Below, piece by piece: positions 46,438-56,774 of a stretch of DNA of 64,000 bases. The position numbers and the translations under genes are program-made. Each line of letters opens with the position of its first letter. Position 1 is the first letter of the stretch. Where the stretch lies: positions 997,854-1,061,853 of the forward strand of contig NZ_QRDW01000001.1 in assembly GCF_003385955.1 (NCBI RefSeq). The letters run 5' to 3'. This DNA comes from Aestuariispira insulae (lineage in GTDB: Bacteria; Pseudomonadota; Alphaproteobacteria; UBA8366; Aestuariispiraceae). A model generated the notes under the pieces. That model had not been told where the DNA came from, did no database searches, and saw nothing but the letters and a program-made list of their open reading frames with translations.

Positions 46438-48042
46438 TCAGCCTTCCGCCCGGACAAAATTCAGTGACTGTTTCGCGGTGCGCAAGGCATGCCGCCGCTT
46501 CATGGGCGAATGCAGATAGCGGTTCACCGCCGCAAAGGCCAATTGGACCCAATCCGCCCCGGGATTGTGTTCATATTCGGCCCGCAATGCCGCTGTCACT
46601 TTGACCTTGTGGCAGGAGATGATGAATTCAAATTCCCCATGGTCGAACAACCCTTCTTCCTCAAGGCGCAAGAAGGCATCCGGGTCATTCACCAACCAGG
46701 GTTCGGCATTAAAATCCTTATCCAGATAAGCGGCATTGCGTCCGGCGAAGCAGGCCATCTGCAACAGGCCCTGGGGCCAGAGTTCCGGATAGCGCCCACA
46801 AATCCCGCGTACCGCATTGGCAAAGGTAAGACCATGGGTGAAATCCAGCCAGTTCACATTATAGGTCACGGATTTTTCCGTCTGTATGCCAAGAGATTCG
46901 TCAAAATACAGCATATTCCATGACAGCACGCCCAGCAGTGCGTCATATAGAGCGGCGACATTGCTGGATGCCTGATTACATTGATCAAGCGCCCGGTTGA
47001 CCGAAAGACCGACAAAATCCTGCCAATGGGCACGTTCCACCCCCTTTCCGTCCCAGGCTTTCAGCGCAGGTGCATAGCCCCGGAATTCCGGAATCAGATC
47101 CTCCCGGCTGCTGTAAACCAGAAGGCGGGTCAGGGAGAGCAGCAAAGGTTCCAGCACCCCGCCTCCCAATTGCGCCACCAATTGCCCGACCTTCATGACA
47201 TAGATCGCCGCATGGCCAAAACCGGCATAATGGGCCAGCGCGGCCCGGGCCAATGGAGCCTCGAACGCATCCCAACCAAGGCCGTGCGCCAGACCGCCAC
47301 GGACAATGGCAATGGCAGCCTTTTCGTCTTCTTCCTCGATGGCCTCAACCAAAGCCTCGGCATCAAAGGGACGCACTTCATTGGGATAGGGATAAGCCGG
47401 ATGGCGCAGGCCGTCCCAGGCCATATGGCCCACCGGTTCCAAAACCGAGACCAGCCCAAAGGCCGGATCAACCCCGCCATAGCGGGTCCGCAGATCAATC
47501 CAGTCCGCCGTCGCCGCATAGGCGTGGCCCATGCCATATTCCAGATGATCATGGGTCCAATGGATCGACCGGCGGACTGCTTCCAGCGGATCACCGCCGG
47601 ATTTCTCAAGCCGGGCAATTTCGCGGGCCATGCGGTCATATTGATGCAGCCGGAAACTGTCTTTCAAATTTGTCAGCGCTTTTTCAATGCCTTCCTCCGC
47701 CGGTGGATCAGTCAGATCCAGCAAAATGGCATCGCCATCCAGCTTTACGGGATAGCGGCGAAGACTGTCCCCACCGACCAGGGTATCGCCGCTTTCCAGA
47801 TCAAATTTCCAATTGTGCCAATTGCAGGTCAGCACACAATGCCCGGTGTCATGATCTTCCGAGATCTTTCCCTCCACCAGAGGATAACCTTCATGGGGAC
47901 AGCGATTGTTGCAGGCATGGACACCCTGCTCCCCCTTGAACAGGACGATCTGCTTGCCATCAAGCTTCACCACCATTCGCCCACGCGTTTCAAGCTCACT
48001 CAAGCTCGCGACTTTCTGAAACCGAACCCGCTCCATGTCCAC
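46438..48042 (-). CDS. Large Rieske [2Fe-2S] protein with unknown helical C-terminal region
   Basis: A 534-residue soluble protein. An N-terminal Rieske domain (about residues 5-110) binds a [2Fe-2S] cluster through Cys48-x-His50 (RCPHEGYPL) and Cys73-x2-His76 (CNWHNWKF). The remaining about 420 residues are Ala- and Leu-rich, largely helical by eye, with many His (LAHYAGFGHAA, RHPAYPYPNE, HDHLEYGMGH). I do not recognise a standard ring-hydroxylase alpha-subunit iron site. It may be an oxygenase-like or electron-transfer protein. It is divergent from a TetR gene with two palindromes between them, so it is probably that regulator's target. Confidence 0.82.
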   Translation of the reverse strand: MDMERVRFQKVASLSELETRGRMVVKLDGKQIVLFKGEQGVHACNNRCPHEGYPLVEGKISEDHDTGHCVLTCNWHNWKFDLESGDTLVGGDSLRRYPVKLDGDAILLDLTDPPAEEGIEKALTNLKDSFRLHQYDRMAREIARLEKSGGDPLEAVRRSIHWTHDHLEYGMGHAYAATADWIDLRTRYGGVDPAFGLVSVLEPVGHMAWDGLRHPAYPYPNEVRPFDAEALVEAIEEEDEKAAIAIVRGGLAHGLGWDAFEAPLARAALAHYAGFGHAAIYVMKVGQLVAQLGGGVLEPLLLSLTRLLVYSSREDLIPEFRGYAPALKAWDGKGVERAHWQDFVGLSVNRALDQCNQASSNVAALYDALLGVLSWNMLYFDESLGIQTEKSVTYNVNWLDFTHGLTFANAVRGICGRYPELWPQGLLQMACFAGRNAAYLDKDFNAEPWLVNDPDAFLRLEEEGLFDHGEFEFIISCHKVKVTAALRAEYEHNPGADWVQLAFAAVNRYLHSPMKRRHALRTAKQSLNFVRAEG

Positions 48043-48134
48043 TTCCTTTTATAAATTAATTTCTTTAGAAACCATGCGCCCGGCGACCCATTTAATCAAG
48101 TTTTTTCTTTATTAAATAATTTCCCTTGAATGAT

Positions 48135-48178
48135 TAGGGCAAATGTCCTAATTACATTTTTATAGGACAATTGTCCTA
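48135..48178. promoter_or_regulatory. Two TetR-type operator palindromes
   Basis: Site 2, TAGGACAATTGTCCTA (48163-48178), is a perfect 16-bp palindrome. Site 1, TAGGGCAAATGTCCTA (48135-48150), matches it at 14 of 16 positions. Their centres are 28 bp apart. They lie between the divergent Rieske and TetR genes. Confidence 0.85.
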
Positions 48179-48201
48179 CTCCTATCACAAGAGGTGTCAC
48201 T

Positions 48202-48807
48202 GTGGAAAAGCCCGATACACGTTCCATTATCATCGGAGAGGCGGACAGGCTGTTTTACCAGCAAGGATTCGAACCGACCTCCTTTTCCGACATTGCCAGC
48301 TCGGTCGGCATCTCGCGTGGAAATTTCTATTACCATTTCAAAACCAAGGATGAGATCTTGGAAGCGGTCATCGATCTGCGCTTGCGCAATACTGTCGGCA
48401 TGCTGGCGGCTTGGGAAAAACAAGGGGAAACACCGGCAGATCGGCTGAAATGCTTCATCAAGATCCTGATCCGGAACCAGGCCAAGATCATGGCCTATGG
48501 CTGCCCGGTCGGCACGCTCTCCAACGAGCTTTCTAAGCTGGACCATCCTTCCAAAGCTGATGCTGCCCGGATCTTCTCCCTTTTCAAGGACTGGCTTGCC
48601 CGCCAGTTCAAGGCCATGGGGCGCAAAACAGATGCCGAAACACTGGCGCTGCATATCCTGGGCCGCAGCCAGGGGGTGGCGTCATTGGCCACCGCCTTCA
48701 AGGATAAAGACTATGTTCACTCGGAGGTGGACCAGATTTGCCGATGGATCGACAGCATCGAACACGCCAGGGACTCAAACAGCGAATATTCAAACAGGGG
48801 AAGTTAA
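48202..48807 (+). CDS. TetR-family transcriptional regulator
   Basis: A 201-residue repressor starting at GTG 48202. The helix-turn-helix is in ADRLFYQQGFEPTSFSDIA and VGISRGNFYYHFKTKDEIL. Two matching palindromes lie 24-67 bp upstream, between it and the divergent Rieske gene, so it probably represses both itself and that gene. Its stop shares one base with the start of the YCII gene (TAATG), and tag follows, forming a three-gene operon. Inducer unknown. Confidence 0.92.
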   Translation: MEKPDTRSIIIGEADRLFYQQGFEPTSFSDIASSVGISRGNFYYHFKTKDEILEAVIDLRLRNTVGMLAAWEKQGETPADRLKCFIKILIRNQAKIMAYGCPVGTLSNELSKLDHPSKADAARIFSLFKDWLARQFKAMGRKTDAETLALHILGRSQGVASLATAFKDKDYVHSEVDQICRWIDSIEHARDSNSEYSNRGS

Positions 48808-49094
48808 TGTTCATTATTCTGCTTAAATTCTCGGCCAACCGGGAGAATGCCGGCACCTATATGGAGGCCCATAAAGCCTGGCTGAAACAGGGATTTGACG
48901 ACGGGGTTTTCCTGCTTGCGGGCAGTTTGCAGCCGGGCCTCGGCGGCGGCATCCTGGCGCAGGCGGGATCCCTGGACGATATTGCCGCCCGGGTGAAAGA
49001 AGACCCCTTTGTCGAAGAAGATGTGGTTAAACCCGAGATAATCGAAATGACTCCGGCCCTGGCCGGTGAGCGGCTGAAATTTTTGGTTGGTTGA
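48807..49094 (+). CDS. YCII-domain protein
   Basis: A 95-residue protein with the ferredoxin-like YCII fold: FIILLKFSANRENAGTYM at the N-terminus, HKAWLKQGFDDGVFLLAG in the middle, and a DPFVEEDVV turn near the end. Family members are mostly uncharacterised. The start codon overlaps the TetR stop, so it is translationally coupled. Confidence 0.88.
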   Translation: MFIILLKFSANRENAGTYMEAHKAWLKQGFDDGVFLLAGSLQPGLGGGILAQAGSLDDIAARVKEDPFVEEDVVKPEIIEMTPALAGERLKFLVG

Positions 49095-49112
49095 AACAAG
49101 GATAATAATGAG

Positions 49113-49727
49113 ATGCCCAAAACCGTTGAGGGGCCGGATGGCCGCCCCCGCTGTGGCTGGTGCGCCGCTGCACCTGAATTCTTCGCCTATCACGACCGTG
49201 AATGGGGTTTTCCTGTCGATGATGACCGGCGGCTGTTTGAAAAAATCTGCCTGGAAAGCTTCCAATCAGGCCTGAGCTGGCGCACGATCCTGGCCAAGCG
49301 GGATAATTTCCGCGCCGCTTTTGATAATTTCGATTTCCGCAAAGTCGCCAACTACACGCAAGCTGATGTCGAACGTCTGCTCGCCGACCCGGGCATTGTC
49401 CGTCACCGCGGCAAGATTGAAGCCGTGATCAACAATGCCAAACGCGCCAAAGAGCTGGTGGCGGAAGCAGGCTCGATCGCCGCCTTTGTCTGGTCTTACG
49501 AACCGGATGAGAAGGAATTGGCGGAACCCCAAACCGCCTCAACCTCAGAGGCCTCAATCCAGCTATCAAAGGATCTGAAAAAACGGGGCTGGAAATTTGT
49601 CGGCCCGACCACCGTCTATGCCTTCATGCAGGCCATGGGTCTGATCAATGACCACGCGGCGGGCTGCGCGATGCGCATAGAGGCAGCAAAGGCCAGAGCG
49701 GCATTTACCCGCCCTCAGATAGTTTAA
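49113..49727 (+). CDS. tag: DNA-3-methyladenine glycosylase I
   Basis: Base-excision repair enzyme of 204 residues that removes 3-methyladenine from alkylated DNA. Signature stretches are YHDREWGFPVDDDRRLFE and LESFQSGLSWRTILAKRDNF near the N-terminus, followed by ADPGIVRHRGKIEAVINNAK. The zinc-binding Cys/His set typical of Tag (N-terminal CGWC and C-terminal HAAGC) is present. Third gene after TetR and YCII on the same strand. Confidence 0.94.
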   Translation: MPKTVEGPDGRPRCGWCAAAPEFFAYHDREWGFPVDDDRRLFEKICLESFQSGLSWRTILAKRDNFRAAFDNFDFRKVANYTQADVERLLADPGIVRHRGKIEAVINNAKRAKELVAEAGSIAAFVWSYEPDEKELAEPQTASTSEASIQLSKDLKKRGWKFVGPTTVYAFMQAMGLINDHAAGCAMRIEAAKARAAFTRPQIV

Positions 49728-49744
49728 AAAGAAGTTGTTAATCC

Positions 49745-49833
49745 CCCTGGATCCCGACCCGTGCGTCAGAATCCAGGGCTGTAAACGCCAACGGTATAGG
49801 GCCCGACTCCGGATCCCCGATCACATTGGGGAT
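49745..49833. repeat. Palindromic intergenic repeat element
   Basis: CCCTGGAT (49745-49752) pairs with ATCCAGGG (49771-49778), and ATCCCC (49813-49818) pairs with GGGGAT (49828-49833). Compound palindromes of this type, ending in a GGGGATGAC-like motif, recur between genes in many alphaproteobacteria. Only this copy is in the window, so its being a repeated family is inferred. It may also act as the tag transcript end. Confidence 0.5.
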
Positions 49834-49892
49834 GACAAAACGATAAGAAACGTATCTTGATTTTCTAAATTTTTCTCTTTAGTAATTTTGAC

Positions 49893-50576
49893 ATGAGCAA
49901 AGAAACAGTCCGTGACCGGGATGTCCGCAGCCGTCGGCGCATCCAGCAGATTCTCAAGACCGAAGGCCCGAAGGAAGCCGCCGAGTTGGGTGAGACGCTG
50001 GGCGTTTCCGCCATGGCGGTGCGCCAGCATCTTTATGCCCTGGAAGCAGAAAAACTGGTCACATACGAACTGGAGCCACGTCCGAAAGGACGGCCGGCCA
50101 AACTTTGGCAGCTGACCGAGGCGGCCAACAGCCTGTTCCCGGATGCCCATGCCGAGCTCACCATCTCCCTGATCGACGCCATGGCCGAAAGCTTTGGCGA
50201 TGATGGTGTGCAAAAGCTGTTGGGCATCCGGGCAACAAAGCAGAGTGCGGATTATTGTGCACGGTTGTCCGATTACAAAAGCTTGGAAGACCGATTGAAA
50301 GGCCTGATGGCACTGCGCACGGCGGAAGGCTATATGGCAGCGCTGGAAAAATCTCCGGAAGGTGATTTTCTGTTGGTGGAAAACCATTGTCCAATCTGTG
50401 TTGCCGCCAAAAGCTGCAGCGGACTATGCGCTCTGGAATTATCCGTTTTCCAGGAGGTGATCGGCGATCTGGCAACCGTTGAGCGCACCGATCACATCCT
50501 GGCGGGTGCGCGACGCTGCGCCTATCGGGTGACCCCTCCGCCACCTGATACCTCCACAAAACCAAATACGCCATAA
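49893..50576 (+). CDS. SufR-like transcriptional regulator with Fe-S-type cysteines
   Basis: A 227-residue regulator. The N-terminal helix-turn-helix is in AAELGETLGVSAMAVRQHLY at about residues 29-48. The C-terminal region holds the cysteine set NHCPICVAAKSCSGLC followed by RRCAYR, the arrangement expected for the [4Fe-4S]-sensing SufR group (DeoR/ArsR-like). No suf genes lie in the window, so the target is unknown. The final codons read into a 17-bp tandem repeat that supplies the stop. It precedes the queuosine operon by 137 bp. Confidence 0.85.
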   Translation: MSKETVRDRDVRSRRRIQQILKTEGPKEAAELGETLGVSAMAVRQHLYALEAEKLVTYELEPRPKGRPAKLWQLTEAANSLFPDAHAELTISLIDAMAESFGDDGVQKLLGIRATKQSADYCARLSDYKSLEDRLKGLMALRTAEGYMAALEKSPEGDFLLVENHCPICVAAKSCSGLCALELSVFQEVIGDLATVERTDHILAGARRCAYRVTPPPPDTSTKPNTP

Positions 50577-50612
50577 AGCCAAATACCCCATAAAGCCAAA
50601 TACCCCATAAAG
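50562..50612 (+). repeat. Three tandem copies of a 17-bp repeat
   Basis: Units at 50562-50578, 50579-50595 and 50596-50612 read CCAAATACSCCATAAAG; the last two are identical, the first differs by one base. Each unit contains a TAA. The stop of the SufR-like gene is in the first copy. Confidence 0.9.
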
Positions 50613-50613
50613 A

Positions 50614-50641
50614 TTGACGATTCGGTCAAAATCCGTATAAC
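50614..50641 (+). promoter_or_regulatory. Sigma-70-like promoter for the queuosine operon
   Basis: A TTGACG (-35, 50614-50619) and TATAAC (-10, 50636-50641) are separated by 16 bp. A start near A50648 would give a leader of about 65 nt before the transporter ATG. It begins 2 bp after the tandem repeat. Confidence 0.6.
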
Positions 50642-50647
50642 CCGCCC

Positions 50648-50712
50648 ATTCGGTTTTTGGGGGCAGGTCTATTATGCCTGCTTACGTACGCCCTTTAACA
50701 AAGGACATGATA
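50648..50712 (+). promoter_or_regulatory. Structured leader with alternative hairpins, candidate translational switch
   Basis: CCTTT (50692-50696) can pair with AAAGG (50700-50704), which is the Shine-Dalgarno region for ATG 50713. Upstream GGGC (50661-50664) can instead pair with GCCC (50690-50693), freeing it. GCAGG (50663-50667)/CCTGC (50677-50681) is a third hairpin competing with the latter. I cannot match it to the class I preQ1 consensus. Confidence 0.35.
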
Positions 50713-51363
50713 ATGACTTTCCTGACCCAGCCGGTCATCCGGCTGATACTGCCCGTGTTCGCTATGGGCGCTGTTATCCTCAGCTCCAATGAATTGGTTC
50801 AACATCCGGTCGAAATGACCGTTGGCGGCATTGATCTGGCAGATCTTCTGACCTGGGGCGCCTTCACCTATCCCATCGCCTTCCTGGTGACCGACACCAC
50901 CAACCGCCTGTTTGGTGCCCACAAAGCCCGTTTGGTGGTTTATATCGGCTTTGCGCTGGGTGTCTTCCTGACCGGTGTCGCCGCCCTTGGCCTGGCCACC
51001 ACCGCTGCGGTTGCCAAAAATTCAGACATCCTGACCATGCTGATGGAGGATGAAGAGGCTTTTGCCATGCTGCGTACGGCTGTCGCATCCGGCACCGCCT
51101 TCCTGATCGCGCAGTTGCTTGATATCGCCATTTTTGATCGCCTGCGCCGCTTGACCTGGTGGAAAGCGCCGATCTTTTCTTCTTTCGCAGGCTCTATGAT
51201 CGATACCGCAATCTTCTTTTCCATCGCCTTCGCAGGAACCGGACTGCCCTGGATGAGCTGGGCGGCAGGCGATTTCTGCGCCAAACTGGTGATGATCGCA
51301 TTGCTGCTTTATCCGTTCAAACTGCTGGTCGCTCTGTACCCATCCAATTTGCGCGAAGCGTGA
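50713..51363 (+). CDS. yhhQ: Queuosine precursor transporter (VUT/YhhQ family)
   Basis: Integral membrane protein of about 216 residues with six hydrophobic segments, matching the VUT family that imports preQ0/preQ1 or related bases. The early GGIDLADLLTWGAFTYPIAF and LVTDTTNRLFG are family stretches. The start is set at ATG 50713, which has AAAGGA with 7-bp spacing; an in-frame ATG at 50674 would begin inside a predicted hairpin. It precedes queA, tgt and queG on the same strand. No genes for making preQ0 (folE, queD, queE, queC) are in the window, so salvage is likely but not proven. Confidence 0.88.
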   Translation: MTFLTQPVIRLILPVFAMGAVILSSNELVQHPVEMTVGGIDLADLLTWGAFTYPIAFLVTDTTNRLFGAHKARLVVYIGFALGVFLTGVAALGLATTAAVAKNSDILTMLMEDEEAFAMLRTAVASGTAFLIAQLLDIAIFDRLRRLTWWKAPIFSSFAGSMIDTAIFFSIAFAGTGLPWMSWAAGDFCAKLVMIALLLYPFKLLVALYPSNLREA

Positions 51364-51384
51364 TTTTTAGAGGAAACTGTACCC

Positions 51385-53560
<2,176 letters not shown>

Positions 53561-53569
53561 AGAGTATCC

Positions 53570-54676
53570 ATGACGGACCTGAAGGCCGCCATCATTGAAA
53601 AAGCGAAGGAAGCGGGATTTGATTCCGTTTCCTTCGCGCCCGTCACCATCCCCCAGCGCAATCTGGATCGCTACCAGGAATTCCTGGAAGCCGGCCAATA
53701 TGGCGACATGGACTGGATGCAGGAAAAAAATGACTGGCGCAGGGGCCCGAATTCACTCTGGGAAGAGTGTCGCACCGTCATTGTGCTGGGCATGAATTAC
53801 GGCCCCAATCAGGACCCGATGCTGAAATTACAGTTTCAGGAACGGGCCAATATCTCTGTCTATGCCCAGAATAAAGACTATCATGACCTGGTGAAGAAGA
53901 AGCTGAAGCAGGTGGCGCGCTGGCTTGTGGAGACACATTCCGGCCAGGTGAAGGTCTTTGTCGACACCGCTCCGGTGATGGAAAAGGCGGTTGCCGCCCA
54001 AAGCGGCCTTGGCTGGCAGGGCAAACATACCAATCTGGTCAGCCGGGACTTCGGCTCCTGGCTGTTTCTTGGTGAGATTTTCACCACCCTTGAGATCGCA
54101 CCGGACAAGGCGGTGAAAGACAGCTGCGGCAATTGCCAGGCCTGCCTTGATATCTGCCCGACCCAGGCCATGCCGGGACCCTACAAACTGGATGCCAGCC
54201 GTTGTATCTCCTATCTCACCATCGAACATAAAAGCCATATCCCCGTTGAATTTCGCAACCCCATGGGCAACCGGATTTATGGCTGTGACGATTGCCTGGC
54301 CGTCTGCCCCTGGAACAAATTCGCGCAAATGTCCGACAAGATGGATTTCTGGCCACGCGCCGAGCTTTCGGCGCCGCGCCTGGTGGATTTCCTGGACCTG
54401 GATGATGCAGGCTTCCGCAAGTTTTTTTCCAGCTCACCAATCAAGCGGATCGGACGCAACAAATTCCTGCGCAATGTGTTGATCGCGCTGGGCAACGCCC
54501 GAAATCCGGACCTTGCGGAAAAGATCATTCCCAGCCTACGAGATGAGTCGCCCCTGGTTCGCGCCATGGCGGTCTGGGCGTTGGGCCAACTGCTCGACAG
54601 CTCAACGTTCCAAGCCCTAAGACAGCAGTATCTTCCTCATGAGGCCGACACTGACGTTGCCCGGGAATGGGGATGA
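53570..54676 (+). CDS. queG: Epoxyqueuosine reductase
   Basis: Cobalamin-dependent Fe-S enzyme that reduces epoxyqueuosine to queuosine, the last step of the pathway. The 368-residue protein has two [4Fe-4S] ferredoxin motifs: CGNCQACLDICPTQAM with the paired Cys in ASRCISYL, and GCDDCLAVCPWNKFA. The C-terminus has HEAT-like helices (SLRDESPLVRAMAVWAL). It requires B12, so the organism must make or import it. Last gene of the operon, ending 11 bp before a convergent response-regulator gene. Confidence 0.96.
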   Translation: MTDLKAAIIEKAKEAGFDSVSFAPVTIPQRNLDRYQEFLEAGQYGDMDWMQEKNDWRRGPNSLWEECRTVIVLGMNYGPNQDPMLKLQFQERANISVYAQNKDYHDLVKKKLKQVARWLVETHSGQVKVFVDTAPVMEKAVAAQSGLGWQGKHTNLVSRDFGSWLFLGEIFTTLEIAPDKAVKDSCGNCQACLDICPTQAMPGPYKLDASRCISYLTIEHKSHIPVEFRNPMGNRIYGCDDCLAVCPWNKFAQMSDKMDFWPRAELSAPRLVDFLDLDDAGFRKFFSSSPIKRIGRNKFLRNVLIALGNARNPDLAEKIIPSLRDESPLVRAMAVWALGQLLDSSTFQALRQQYLPHEADTDVAREWG

Positions 54677-54686
54677 CATCCGCGGT

Positions 54687-55355
54687 TCAGGACGGATCGA
54701 TCGAAAAATCCTTGGAAGCCCTCACAAGAGCCTGAGTGGTTGAAGCATAGCCATAGGCTTCACGTGCCTCAATGATGTAATGACGCACGGTACGCGCACT
54801 GATCCCCAGAATAATCGATATCTCTTCGTAGGTCTTTCCCTTGATTGCCCATTTCAAACAATCTAGCTGCCGTCCTTTCACGCCCACTTCTGCTTCTTCC
54901 GAGGGACTGGCAGCCGTTTCATCAGTGCCCTCAAGCATTCTTTTATAGACCTGCTCCAGAAGCGCGCGTTCCTTCATCCGGCTATCATAAAGATCAATCG
55001 CTTCCTCAATCGTCGTCATAAGCAATTCCATGGAACATGGCTTGTTGAGGAATCGGAATATATTACCCCGGTTAACCGCATCAACCGCCGTCTTCTGTTC
55101 CTCGCTGCCCGTCAGCATAATTCGAACTGCGTAGGGGGAGCATTCAATGGTTTTTTCAAGGAATTCCACCCCATTGAGACCCGGCATCATCATATCGGTG
55201 ATAATCACCGACACATCCTTATGCCGCTCCAATACGGTCAGTCCCTCTGTCGCATCATTGGCAGACAGAACGTTAAAGCTATCCTTGAATTTTCTGACAA
55301 ATGCCGACTGGAAAAGCTTGTCATCCTCAACAAGCAAAATGGTATTTGGCATCAT
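54687..55355 (-). CDS. Response regulator with LuxR-type HTH output
   Basis: A 222-residue two-domain protein: a receiver (about residues 4-125, phosphorylated Asp54 in IITDMMMPG, Lys in FLNKPC) and a LuxR-type helix-turn-helix near the C-terminus (YEEISIILGISARTVRHYI). The intervening segment (about 125-160) is charged and probably helical. It is downstream of a peroxiredoxin and a lone receiver on the same strand, opposite a hybrid kinase at 56775. It could be the transcriptional output of that phosphorelay. Confidence 0.9.
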   Translation of the reverse strand: MMPNTILLVEDDKLFQSAFVRKFKDSFNVLSANDATEGLTVLERHKDVSVIITDMMMPGLNGVEFLEKTIECSPYAVRIMLTGSEEQKTAVDAVNRGNIFRFLNKPCSMELLMTTIEEAIDLYDSRMKERALLEQVYKRMLEGTDETAASPSEEAEVGVKGRQLDCLKWAIKGKTYEEISIILGISARTVRHYIIEAREAYGYASTTQALVRASKDFSIDPS

Positions 55356-55548
55356 TCCCTCTGTTCGATTCAGATTATGCGATGCAGAGGCACGTCTGGT
55401 GGCACCGAAAACTGCTCATGCTTGTTCCATGGGCATTTGAACGGAACCATGTTTCAGTGTGCTGGCCCCTGACAACAATTATTACATTAGAATTTAGTAG
55501 GATACATGTCGAGTGTTCAATCCAAATGTCTAGGATCGCAATATCTCA

Positions 55549-56049
55549 TCATCCCGAAATGAGCAGTTTATGAACCGTTTCACCACTGGTTTCCTCGACA
55601 CTATTGGGGCTTGCTTCAACATTCAAGATATCGATCACACCATCACGGGCAAACATCACATATCGGTTGGATCGTTTGCCAAGCCCCATTTCCGACAGGT
55701 CAATGGCAAGCCCTAACTTCTCGGCGAATGCCGCATTCACATCCGTCAGCATCCTGATCTCCCCCTTGGGATCCATCTCCCGAGACCAGGCCCGCATGAC
55801 AAACGGATCGACCGCCGAAACGCAAACAACTTCATCTGTCAGTCCCAGTTCCCTCAGTTCACTCTGGTAAGGCATGAAATCCGGCAGATGTTTTTGTGTG
55901 CAGACAGGCGTAAAAGCCCCCACCACACCGATCAGCAGAACATTTCGTCCGGAAAACAATGTCTCTGTAGTGACCGTTTCCACCCCTTCCGGCCCGATGA
56001 ATTTGAACGCACCTGAAGGTACGGGATCGCCAACTTTCAAGTTAGACAT
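55549..56049 (-). CDS. Peroxiredoxin, Prx5/redoxin type
   Basis: Thiol peroxidase of 166 residues that reduces hydrogen peroxide or organic peroxides. The peroxidatic Cys is in GAFTPVCTQKHLPDF, the Prx5-type context; the ARSN-like catalytic Arg is near the C-terminal half (KRSNRYVMFARDG). Start 56049 begins at the conserved MSNLKVGDPVP and overlaps the upstream receiver gene by 8 bp, so the two are translationally coupled. The frame is open to 56085 but that part is the shadow of the receiver gene. Its place inside a signalling locus is unusual. Confidence 0.9.
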   Translation of the reverse strand: MSNLKVGDPVPSGAFKFIGPEGVETVTTETLFSGRNVLLIGVVGAFTPVCTQKHLPDFMPYQSELRELGLTDEVVCVSAVDPFVMRAWSREMDPKGEIRMLTDVNAAFAEKLGLAIDLSEMGLGKRSNRYVMFARDGVIDILNVEASPNSVEETSGETVHKLLISG

Positions 56050-56476
56050 TACCGCTCTCCCTGACGATCGGTTGCACCTCTTCAAATTGGGAAAACAATC
56101 CGTCGATCGTTGAGACCACCTCAGCCAGTCGGAACGGTTTCTTGATATAGTCCTGAATTTCCAATTTTTTCAAAAAAGAAGTATCCTGCATCTCCGTATC
56201 ATCAACAATTGCAAGAAGTTTGGCGCTGCATCGGTTTTTCAGCCGAACCAGACGGGAGACGGTACCATCCAGCTCCCCTTGCAGCATGTTGACATCCACG
56301 AGAACAATTTCAGGATTTAGGGTGTCTATCATATCAAGACCGCCCCCCACCGTTTCCGAGCGGTGCAACTCACAACGATCAATGCGCCTGGCGATCATCT
56401 CCATAAGAACGCCATTCACAACAACGTCTTCAATATAGACAATGACTTTTTTTTCGCGAGAACCAGCTACCATCAT
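56042..56476 (-). CDS. Single-domain response regulator (receiver only)
   Basis: A 144-residue receiver domain without output: acidic pair in VYIEDVVVNGVLMEM, phosphoacceptor Asp61 in VLVDVNML, Thr/Ser region near AIVDDTE, and Lys in YIKKPF. Such proteins often shuttle phosphate between kinase and phosphotransferase. It is divergent from the hybrid kinase gene (298-bp gap) and coupled to the peroxiredoxin by an 8-bp overlap. Probable intermediate in the same phosphorelay. Confidence 0.88.
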   Translation of the reverse strand: MMVAGSREKKVIVYIEDVVVNGVLMEMIARRIDRCELHRSETVGGGLDMIDTLNPEIVLVDVNMLQGELDGTVSRLVRLKNRCSAKLLAIVDDTEMQDTSFLKKLEIQDYIKKPFRLAEVVSTIDGLFSQFEEVQPIVRESGNV

Positions 56477-56774
56477 CCGAGCGACCCTTCAGCGTCTATT
56501 TTTTGCCTCCGCCCCAGATTACCGGCATAGTTACAAGAGTATACTACTCTGATACTAAACGCTCCTCTCCTATCTGGAAAGAAATGCAATAACCAGGTTC
56601 GCACGCCTTTGTACGTGCGTTCTTTCATTTGTATTATATTACGCACAATCACGAAATGCACGAAAAGGTAATTGACAGATCTGACAACTTGACCATCACA
56701 GAGCAGGTCAGCGACACTGAGCAGGAGAGAAACCGGGTTTCCCGGCCTTTCGAGATGAGCAGGAAAAACCAGCA

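Noticed and set aside
46981-48054. 357-codon frame antisense to the Rieske gene
   Set aside because: It shows no domain or signal and overlaps a gene with an intact Rieske site.
50648-50712. Class I preQ1 riboswitch upstream of the queuosine transporter
   Set aside because: The A-rich tail before the Shine-Dalgarno is suggestive, but no 5-bp P1 stem with the conserved short loop can be drawn. Kept only as an unclassified structured leader.
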